Positions 27,501 through 39,500 of a stretch of DNA of 64,000 nucleotides are shown here, in pieces. The notes below the pieces were generated by a model. That model made no database searches. It saw only the letters and a program-made list of their open reading frames with translations, and was not told the origin of the DNA. Made by a program: the position numbers and the translations under genes. The stretch comes from Ifrita kowaldi (lineage: Eukaryota; Chordata; Aves; Passeriformes; Cinclosomatidae), in contig VZRS01015011.1 of assembly GCA_013398055.1 (NCBI GenBank), forward strand, positions 207,330-271,329, in the 5' to 3' direction. Position 1 is the first letter of the stretch; each line of letters starts with the position of its first letter.

Positions 27501-30500
27501 AAGTTAGCCAAGAATCTGTCTAAGGAACAATAATGCTCAACATTTAGAATCTAAATTTTTCTTGATTTTATGACATTGGTAACGGATATATTTTTCAACT
27601 TAAATTCACATTTTGCGCACCTCAATAAATAAATACATGCTCCTATATGATTACTGGTGCTAACCAATTATAATCATATTCAAGAAGTACTTTAGGCAGC
27701 TTTAACAGAGCTTTCTCACCTGCTCTGAAACTCCAGAAGTTCACTGTTAATTTTTTCAGTGTCTAATTCTGACCAAAGAATATCATAGTACCCACTGATT
27801 GTGTCAATGACACTGTTATACAGATTATAGAGTTTCTGCAACAGATTCAGCTGCTTCTTTATTTCAAGCAGTTGAGGATACTGAGTAACTGGCAAACCAA
27901 AAAGATCTTCTCCACCTGTACAAGTACTATATTTCCGAAAGAGATTGTCACATCGACTCTAGGAAAGAAAAAGAAAAAAACATTAAGTAAAATTAAATAA
28001 CTAAATATTAAATACCTGAAATTATTATTAGAATTGCATTAAACTAAAATCTAGGATATAATAGAAAGATATAGAGAGATAATAATAGCTTACACTGTCA
28101 ACAGTTTTGTCAACAATTTTCCTGAGAAAAGTAACTTTTATCTAGCTTGGAGGCACATCTTTAGAAGCTGACAGGAAAGTCATTTACTTCGTGTGGCACA
28201 GTGACAGAACAATAAATGCTAAGATTACACTTGCAAGAGGTGAAGCATGACATACACGGCAAAAAAAGGTGGATACAGCAAATTCTACCTCTTCAAGTAT
28301 GCTGTGCAAATCTTTTATTGAATATTGGAGTAAGAATTACTACCATTAAAGCAGCAAAGAAAAGCATAATTTAATTGTCAATTGCAATATAATTCAGGGA
28401 ACATAGTAGGAAGTCAAATGAATAGCAGTGTGGGAAAAGGAAAAGCATTAAAAGTTGTCATTGCAGGAATAGTTGTTAATCATGATACAAAGACAGATTT
28501 CAATCAAAAAATTAACACAATAATGAACACAAGAACAGCCTATAGCCAAATACACTAAACTTATGGGAAGGCTCTCATCAGGGTATTTGTATCTAGTAAT
28601 CATTACTCATTATCTATGCAACCTTTCTGTTAACTCCTAAAAACTTTAGATCTAAACAGCATTCCTTGCAAATGCATAGAAAAATTCCAACTTGGTTTTC
28701 ACTAAGTTAAAACAGACTTTGCCAATTCAGTAACCTTATCTATCAATGAAAATTCATTCAACTTCTGAGATTCATTCTCAGACCCTTTAGGTGTTCGCTC
28801 ACTTGTAATAAATATTGAGTTATGACTTAGAATTAACAGTACCTGGAATATAGTAAGACTGTCACTGGCTTCCTGAGGTGTTAAACCAACCACCATTGGT
28901 CCATTCTAAAAGAAAAAAAAAAAAACAACAACAACAAAAAAAAGCCACAAAGAAGTTAATTTAGAGAGTGAGAATGACCACAACTTATTTCTAATCAGCA
29001 TTTTCCAAATGCTAACCTCAAACACTTTTGCAGCTTCCAGATCCCCTCCCCACATCAGATAACAACTGAACCAAGAGATGACAGTTATCCTACTGAACAA
29101 GCACTTTTCTAAAACATATTAAAAGAAAAAAAAAAAAAAAAAGGCAATTAATTGTCTTTTAATGCAGAAATTTTTCATTACACTGTAAAAGCTAAGGCAA
29201 TCATTGGCAATCATAGCTCCTTTTTTGAGTAAAAGTCAGCATTACTTAAAAGATGATACAAGATTAGTTCAGCTTCATTTATTTATATTCTAATGAAAAA
29301 GAATATAAGAGCCTAAGTCACTTGTACATTTATCCAGGATCAGAAAATTCTTTTTTCTAACATAATTTCTCATTAATCCTAGACTTTGCATTTGCTCATG
29401 CTAACTAGATGTGTTTCATAAACCTCAAGTATCTCAGTTCTTAATTTTTAAGAACTGAATACCAGCATTACTCACTTCAGTCACATACAAAACATTTATC
29501 AAAGCCTGCTCTGCACTGAAACTCCAACACCATCTTAACAAGAATAAACCTACTCAGCAGTAGAGGGCCATCCCATTAATGAGTCAAATCCAAAAATTTT
29601 TCCATGCTCCCACTGCTCCTTAAAACATTCTCTAAAACAATAAAATAGAAACACTTGCCTGATCATAATCTGAATAGAACTGTGCACAGTCTTCAGTAAA
29701 AGTCTTCACAGCACTAATAAGCTCTCCTCTGAATTTTGGCTGCAAAGCAGCAAGCTCATTCTGCACTTCATTTGCACGGATTAGCAGTTTTTCCCACGTG
29801 TAGTGCAAAGTGTCCACCTTCTCTGTCTCTTCCTTGGCAACAAGTAGATCGTATTTGTTCAACATAGCATAGGATTCCTGCCAGAAAGTTGGATTAAGGT
29901 ACATAAAGTGGTAACTTCAGTTAACATAAAATGGTAACTTTGTATACATATATGTATGCTAATATTTTAGATTTTTAAGAATGAAGAATGATTTGTTAGA
30001 AAAAGACACTGTTGCCAGATTTTGATAATAGCCATTATCAAAAGCTGGAAAACCAATACCAAACTGGAAGAAATATCAGAATTTTTTTTTTCTCAGAGCA
30101 TTGATTTCCACTTGCACCACCAACATATGAACAGTCCACATACTGAAAACCTTGAGTGAATTTTCACAAAAACACAACTGAAATTCACTTTCTGTAAATT
30201 AGTGCAGAGTAGGGTAGCAATTAACCTGTGGCATAACAGTTTCATTTGAAAATTTTTGTATGACGTGGAATTATTTCCATTCATATTTTCCAGTTTGATC
30301 AAATTGTAGGCAAATTGCAAAAATGGAAATGCAACTAACTATCTATCTACTACACCACTATGTGGAAAATATGTCAACCTCCCTTTAAAAAACCTGAAGC
30401 ATCACTTCTTGTGCCTAGGGCCTCAAGGCTCCTGCTTGCAGAGTTGGAAGCTTGTAATGCAGCTATGGGCAATCAGGAATCATGAACATGAACTACTGAA

Positions 30501-33500
30501 AAATCAATGGTGCATTTTGCCGAACTATAGCATTCTTGAATAAATACTCTGGTCAGGAATGCAGAGAAACAGTTACCACCTGTTTTTAATGCTGCCATTT
30601 GTCAGATGTTTAGTAAATGCATTCTATCACATTACCTCCTTTAAGGAAGTCAGTTGCTTTTGTTTATTTTAACCTATGGTATAGGTGATTAAAGCAATCA
30701 ATCTCATATAGTCTGCTTAACATTATCTTTTTTACTCCACTTCAGGCTTAGCTAAAATAAAAAAAATAGGAATCTCATTCCTTTTCATACAGACTTCTTC
30801 CACAAAGTATGAAAAGACTTCTTGCGTTAAATATCTGTATTCTCATCTTTCTCTTACCTACATCGCTCAATTTCTGCACTGTTCACTAAACCACCTCTCA
30901 CCTCAGCAAGTTTACATTTGCTCAAATCAGAAATTCACACAAAAAGGTTTACAGGAACACAATAGGTCTGTCACTCAACATTCAACACATATTAAATCAT
31001 ACATTTTCAAAGGTGACTGTTAAGCCTTAACCCAGAAAATAACTGCTCTCTTGAAACAGTACCCATACATGCAACATTGCCACTAGCTACCTCAATGGGC
31101 CCAATTTGGGAGTCAATAGAGATCTGTAGTTCTCTGATCTCTTTTAAAGCTGACATGGCTATTCTGATATCATCCAGGTCCATGATGCTGCGATTTAACT
31201 TCTTGCCAGTTTCCTCTATAAAAGTCAAAATTGCTTCCATCTGTGTTCTGTACTTCTTATTGCAATGACACCCCAGCAAAGTCATCCAGGCTTTGGTTTC
31301 TGATCTCAGTGCTAGCTTCAGATCAGCTGAAAATATTGAACAATTAATAGATATTAGATATTGTAGATATTTTTTAAGATGCACTTTTAATCTTTTTTAT
31401 TACATGTGTTCTCTTCAGTGCCAGTACTATTTTTTCAGTCTAACCATTCACATACAGAGATGATGAAACCACATGGACACCTTGAAGTGGTTTATAAAAT
31501 TGCTTGCAATTCACAATTGCTTTCCTCCTATTCTTCTCAGAATTTATCATCTTTTCTACTGGAAAGATCATCTAAAAACATTGAACAATTAACAGATATT
31601 AGATATCATAGATATTTCTTAGGATGTGCCTACTGGAAAGATGAGGCTGGACTCCACACCTGTCATCTCGATCATTTAACCATTGTACAGACTTCTGTCC
31701 TAGACACCACTAATGTATTGGTTAATATTCTCATCTATGTCTAAAATCTTTTCAAAAATTAATCTTTAAAAAAATAATGTGGGGAGGAAATTAGGAGTCT
31801 AATTATAAAAGCTGAAGAAACAAAGTTTGATCATAGCATCAGTGGAACAAAGTAATTGTTAAATAGAAGGGGCTCAGCTGTCTCACTGCATGCAGCCAGG
31901 CAAAGAGAAAAGCAACATAAACTTGTCATCTTACTCCTGTGAACTATGTATCCCTGGAAATCAGTGACAGAAGTATAGGCAAACATCTACCATCCACCCT
32001 GTAAGTGAGCAGAAGTATCCAGGTGGGGTAATAAACTCCAGCTGAGCCTCACAGATATTCTTGTGTTAGTGTTTTCTTTGCATGCATCTACAGCCAAAAC
32101 AGCAAATAGCCCTTCTCTCTCCCTTTCTCCTTTCCATTTTAATCTGGTTCACCCATCCAAAACTAAGTCACATCTCTCCTTCCTACTGGAGTCAGAAAGT
32201 ACATGTCTCTGGAGAGAAGCTGAACTCTACCAGTGTACAGTGCAATAGCTCCCACGCAGATGTATTCAGGCTCAGAATTGATTTTCAGGTCCAGGTCTTG
32301 AAAATGCAGAATTTCAGATTCAAATTCAGAGAGTAATGGGTTTCCCACCATCAATTTATCAATGGTTTCCTTCTTGTCCCTCTGCCATATATGGTGGTAA
32401 CAACTAAAACTCTCCAAAGCTGTAAGAACCTCCTGAAAGACATTTACAAGTTCAAAGAAAGATTCTCAGCATCACATATTTAGCATACATTCAATTTCTT
32501 AGCAGCTGTTCATTAGAGTACACTAAGAACTCCATAGTGGAGCAGGTTGAATCACCTCACTAGACAAAAGGCTGCCAGCAAATTTATGCTAAAACAATTT
32601 CCATTACTGATCACACGTCGTGTCAGAAACTCTACATTAATCACATCCAATTTATCAGGTCAGTTTAAACATCTGCCAGTTAAGTGGCTCTTCGGTCAAT
32701 AAAATCATTGGAATCAGTGGGAAGTAAAGTTCAAAACTAGGATACAGTACACTTGTCTTTCCCTGCTGTTTATTGGGCTAGAAACTGAAACCTGAGCTCC
32801 AGGGCCCAACATAACAAGAAAAATTCACTCTCAAATAATGAAGCTATGAGACAATTTATTTTTTTTAACATTAATTTCTACACTCAATTCAGGTTCCTTT
32901 GATTTGAATATCATTTAATGAGTGTGCTAGAGAATTATTTTTCTGATTCTCAGGAGTTCAGAAAAGTGTGAGAAAATTAAAGTTAAATCATCACTGCATC
33001 CATCAATTAAACAAGTAAATGAGAGATGACTGCTATGAGAGATAATCCACATAATGACTTACGGTAAATATAGTTATATGCAGGCATTTAAAGCTAGCTA
33101 AATGATAAAAGTTTACAATATTACAAAGTATCAAGTACCAAAATGCTATGATAACTATCCACCATTATTAACTACTCAGCACCAGCCTGGTAGTTATGCT
33201 TTAGTACCACTGAAGTTACAAGGCCTTGAGTAAAAGATTTTCACATGATAAGACTCTTAAAAGGTTAGACCAGCCCCAGAAGAAATTGATGCAGAGCTCC
33301 CTAAAGAAATAGCAGTTCCACATCTACAGTTTTCTCAAGAGTGCACAGAATAAGAACAAGGCAAAGAAGTTATGCATATCCTTTAAATTAATCCTAACCT
33401 ACACTAGCAAATCCTATGCAGCAGTTTACAAATGCCAATCTGACAGCCAGTTTTCTTCTAAAAACCTTCATAACCTCTTCATAATATGGCAGAAATCACG

Positions 33501-36500
33501 CTGGCTACATTAGCTACACACAACTCAACTATGCCTAGAGTTTCTTACGATGTTTTAATTTACGCAATATTCAAAAGTTCAAATTTTGGAACAGAGTACA
33601 CTTAATCCATGTTACACTTTTAAAGCATATTTGCAAATTTTTAGCCACATGTTTTCCATCCACTATCCTAAGCTTTTTCATTATTACATTTAATCACAGC
33701 TTTAAATGCCTACCCTTATTACCCAAGGATATTAAAAGTAATACATTAATATCCGTCCGACAGTGATATTAAATTAACATCTCAATTGTCTTACCCTTTT
33801 TGTAGAATTGATGGCACTGCTGAGTAAAGATACTAATTTAATAATTTCTTTGTTCTCTGAAACATTCTTGAAGTAGTTCTGGCTTTGCAGTGGATCAGAT
33901 GAACTGAGTGATGCTGCATCTGATACACTATCTATAAAAGAATATTCAAATATAAAAGCAGGTTTAAGGCAGACATACTGTTTAGGACAAGTAAATTCCT
34001 ACAGACATAAATGAATGACATTTTTTCAATAAGCATGCATTTTAAAGTTAGGTGTTCTTATTAATCAAAAAGGCAACTAGAAGTCAAGGAGGTCAACATA
34101 AATTCATAAACATCTCCATTTTAGTAAAATTGCTCCATCTAGGTACCCTGTCGAATTTGGAACAAGTTCCACTCCAATCTTTCAAACAGAATCTTTCCTT
34201 TTCTCTCACCCCTCCACAAGGTTTATCCTGTATACTTCACCTAAGTGATTGACTTATATATCCAGATTTACTTACTTACATATCAGCACCAAGCATTTTT
34301 ATTTTCTGAAATGCCCCACAATTTGAAATACAAATTAACATTAATCCTGGGAAGATGACCATAGTCAGTCCCCAAAAAGGAGTGAAAGATTTAAAAAGGC
34401 CATCAGTTAGCAAATATCCACAAGTTTGACTTTACTATCATTTTTTATTTCATGTCTTGCAAGCAAAATTCTTCGTTTTGAAAGACTAATTTGACTTCTT
34501 AACCAGTTAAAGTATTACTGTCCTACTTTTTAGGTGCATAAGAGAGAGCTAGCCTAAAAAGACTCAATGTATTTTTTAAGTATCTCAGGTACAATGTAGA
34601 ACAATTAACTTGGCTTGATTTTAAACCATATCAGAGAAAAAAAACCCAGCAACCACAGATACCATCTTAAATTTCCTTGAACTTCAATAACTTAATGTCT
34701 GATCACAAAACAGAATAATGAAAATCCTTTTAAAAATTCTAGTCTATTCAATCTTCTACACAATCCTCTCTACACCAATATTGTGATTTATATAGACATT
34801 TCTATTCTATACCAGGTATTGTATAAGTTCAACTTACTCTTCTTAAAGGGTAAGTACAAGTTTTAAGATGCCATTTGAACATACCAAATTACAATCGACA
34901 CCGGCAAATCATGAAAGATAATTGCATAGCAAAAGTGACTATAATTGTAACCAATATATGTGCTATAATCCAAAGCAGTGCAACCCTTCAAGAACAAAAA
35001 AATCTCTCTACTCAAATCCACAGAAGGACAAGTGGCAAACCTGGTTTCTAACAAGAAAGAGCTTTCTTCTCTGAGGCAATTTAAAATCTGTGAGGCAGTC
35101 TAAAATCTATTAAGTCTACTGGTTTGGATGTATTTTGTAATTAATATCTTCCAATACATTCTGCATAAATCACATTTACCTAACATTCAAATTTAGTGAT
35201 GTCAGAGTTTATCATTACCATGGATGTTTTTCTTTCCAGTCTCTTCCATTCCATCGTCAGAATCACTTTCTCTGCTCCCACACCGCAACAGAACAACTCT
35301 TCTCTCAAACACTTTCTTCTGATGAGATAATAACATTTATTTTTTATTTGCAGCAGTTTTGCACCATTAGTTCTAAGGAAGGCTGTTAAGACACCAACCT
35401 TGGATATTCTCTCCATATTCCACTGTCGAACTCCCTTCATTACTTTCACAATACTGTCTACAGCTTTATTAAGTGTCTGCTGTACCTCATCCAAAGAAGG
35501 TATCATGATGATATTAGGGATAGATAGGTTAATATTAGTCCTAATTATAGGATGAGCACCTTTTTTCTGTTTAGAAGTACTGTGATTTTCTAAATAAAAG
35601 ACAAAAACAGAAGACAAAAACAAAACAAAAACACTGCTCATATTTTTTTCAAGACATCAAGTTAGGCATTGTTTTGATATAAACCAATAAATCTATCTCC
35701 TAGTCTAGAGTATTGAGTGTAATTTCTGAAGGGAAAAAGAATTCCTGAGTAATTTACAAGATGTGCTGTTAAACTCTACAGCAGCACAAGAAAAAAGTAA
35801 ATGCAAAGCTATTCTTCTCCACGAAGCTCCTCTTCAACTTGTTCTGTGCAGCTAAACTCTTTTTAGCAGACAATTTTGTTATCAGCTGGTACTCCCAGTC
35901 AGCATATTAAATTGGGCACAGAACTTCCTTAGAGTCTCATAGTACTGTATGCCTTATAAGCTATAGAGACCAAAGACAACTACCCTCATTTTTGTTTCTT
36001 AAAGGCATGCAACAATAAAACACTTCAAAAGAGTGTTCCATGTATGCAAATATCTGAAGGTAATTAGTAAGGGAAAAAACACACCTCTATTTTTTTCATA
36101 CAGTTTTAGGTAAAAGCCAGGATCAAACAGGTCTTATCAGGTTATCAAGTTATCAGTCTTAACTTGTCAAGTTAGTAATTGATAATTTATAACTTAAGTG
36201 ATAACTTATCAAGTTATCAAGGTCTTATCAGAAACTTATCTATCAAGTCCAGCTCCAAATAAGATATTGGTTTCAGAACAGTACAGTGAGTCCTAAGAGA
36301 AACAGCATTGTAATGACACTTTCTGTCTTTCTTACTGTCACAAGAAAAAAATACCTCTGGAAATATACAATGTTATCAATTGTAACTTAACAAGACAGCT
36401 TAATCAAAATCGCTTTGTTTTCCCCTCTTTTACACTTGTGAGTTATTTATACAGTTATGGATATTACATTTACGTTTTTCTTTATATAGCCTAAGAGAGC

Positions 36501-39500
36501 AATGTACTGCAGTGCAGGCACCTAAGAAGTTGATGGTGGAAGATGCATGAATGCGTTTGCGGATGGTCTCCAGGGTGTTTCGAGTGACTTTCAAAAGGGC
36601 ATCAATGTTACGATCATTGAAGTAAGAAAGCAGTTCATTGGCTTCTTCCTCTAACTTCTCTAAATCCATTCTCTTCCTCTTTGCTGTAGGAGACAGGCCA
36701 GCCCATATCTCACTGGAATTTTGTGAGGAAGTCAAGCTTTCTGATCTTCTTTCCTCTTCTGCTGGTAAAACATCATATATCTAGTTAGTCAAATTGACTT
36801 AAGGGACTTGAAAATATGATAAAGCAACACCTCCACAGATGTCTGAAATAACTTTAAAGAAGTGCAGAATTATTCATTTGTAACCTGCACCTCAGTGTAA
36901 CGTGCCTTTTATTCCTATCTGCCGTCTTATTCAGTATGATTATCATCAAAATTTAGATATTATTGCTTATTCTCTTTCTCTAGGAAGTCCGGCTACTAAC
37001 CAAGGCTACTAAGTAGTTCTATGGCACTAACTTTTCAACATGCAAGTTAGATAAATAATATTGACCTATTTTGTAGATTATAAATGATTGTTAGATTATT
37101 CATTATCCAGGCAAATTCAAAGAAAAGTCTTTAGACGTTAGATACACTTCTGTAATTCAGTCAGCTAAGCTACAATGCCCCCCAACACAAATTATCAGCA
37201 TGAAAAAGAAACAAACACCAAGCAAAACAATACAATACCATCTTCTTACCTGTATTTTTGACCCTTTTTTCACCACCGGGTACAACTGACTTCTCATCTT
37301 CTTTACTGACCTGCTCCTCAGTGTCAAGTAACATGTCAATCAGATCATTAGCAGCGGCTTCCACCAGTGAGCTTTTTAAGTGTAAAGTCTGAGAACCTTT
37401 TATACAGAGCTCCTGTTATCAAACCAAAACAAATATATGCTCTTATTGTCACAATTCTCATGTCAATTTCACAGTCATAGCAGCCTTTATTAACACAAAT
37501 GTCAAGGCCTAAGACTTCTGAAAAACCAGATCTATATACAACATTCATTTTAAATTGGTTTGTTCCAAACTATTAAGTATTGACAAGACCTCCTAAATGT
37601 CTATCAACATTGCTTTGCCTTCTTTCTCAAATCACGATTCATCCATAGTTAAAGCCACGAATCAATGTTTATAAAGCCTAGTTCCACGAAAAGACTCCCA
37701 AAAGCAAGAGCTTCTTAATTTTCTTAACTTTCCAATATAGACATCTGAGATTCAACACTTCTTTTAATCCTTGCCATTTTACATCAATTGGCTGTTCCAT
37801 AATGAGTATTAGCCAGTCATATTTCCCATTTACAGCTACATAGAAGATAAAATCTATACAAGCTGTATTTATTATTAGAATAAACACAAAAATTATGAGC
37901 TGGAGAGAGAAGAAATCAAAGAATGAGATTAAATAAAATTCAGAAGTCTATTACAGTATTGTGCATCGTTTGTCTCCAATACTTATAAAAAAATCAATCA
38001 TGTATGCTTCAGCTAACCATAATTTTTACCTATAATGGCCTTTTAATTTCTTCTTTGTTGTCTTATATTTCATTCAGCTTAAACAAACATGACTGTCTTT
38101 GTTTAATTAAAAACTACTGGAAATATTCAGCCATTTGCAAATTTTAAGACATAATCTTTGGTCTTCCCAATGATTCTGTTGAGTTGAGAGAGAAGGCAGA
38201 TCTCACTTGCAATATCACAGCAACCACTAAAGAAAGTACTCTGGGATTTTTCCACTGGCTCATTATTTTTGTTGCAGCAATTTCTTCAGAAACTTAAAGA
38301 CACCTGTTAGATGACAGAAGTTATTTCTAGTCCCCTCTAATTAAGAATTACAATAAGCTTACAAACTGTTACTATTTTCATTGTACCCATAACGGGTTCG
38401 TATACCACTTACTCTCCTAACTCAAATCAATTGGCTGTTGTAATTGCTATGTGTGTGTGTAATTGCTACATAGATGTTCAAGCTTTCAAGTTATCATAAA
38501 GTGCAGAGAGGTTTTTGTGCTCACTCTCACATATTTTTACCTTAGTGAATATACATTTTGCTTCCTGCCCAATCAGGAAGGTAGCAGCAGGATGAACAAA
38601 AACAACTATGGATTGTGAAGCTTACAAACTACTACTCATTCCGCATAACATTGTTTTAAATTTCATTCTGTATTTAACAACAAGGTGAGCTGTTACAATG
38701 GCCAAAAGAGAAAAGGCCAAAGAATAAAATACACTAAGACAATCAAAACTTTCATTTATAATATTTATTGCTGCAAGAGAAAAGAAATGGGGATTATCTA
38801 CTTGATTTTCTACAGTCTTTATCAAATCAAAATTTATTTAAGGAGAAAACACATTAGACATTATAACCTAAAATGCAAGAATACCTTACTATTGCCTCAC
38901 AAAATTATTCTGACATTCAATTTAATTATGACCTTAATCAGCTTTCTAACCAACAATTTGCATGTTTATGGTTAATTACCCTCAAAATAAAAGTATTTTG
39001 GTGGGGTGAAGTAAGGGGCTTTTCCCAGAACACCTTCACCCATGTACTTCTGCATATATTTTACATATCCTATTACCAACTCAGGAGAGTCTGAGATACC
39101 CATTACACAATCCTTTCCATAGTATTTGCTCTCCTCAGGCAACTGCTGGAGAATTCCCTTATTTAAACAGGAATAATGACAAAAAAAAAGATACTATCAT
39201 AGAGGTAAAATTTTTGAGTGATATGAAAGCATAAAAAAATATCATACACTACCTGGCTTGACATTAATAATGAATAGAAAAGAACATCTCAGCTCGGATC
39301 CCTTTGCATTTGCTACTTTTGTTCCTTTTTAAGTTCCCAGCCAAGCAAGTGGGGATTTCCATGCATATCCCATGCATGCTTCATAAATTCTGCAGTCAGA
39401 ATTTTTTATCTCATAAAAAAGAAAAATATCTTAACTCAAAGTCATCAATCTCTTCTTCATGAAACTTTTATCTACTAACCTTAGTCTTTTGAAGAAATTC

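Noticed and set aside
35180..35641. 153-codon open frame on the minus strand
   Set aside because: This is DNAH5 exon 19 read through the 80-nt intron into exon 20 in the wrong frame, not a separate gene.
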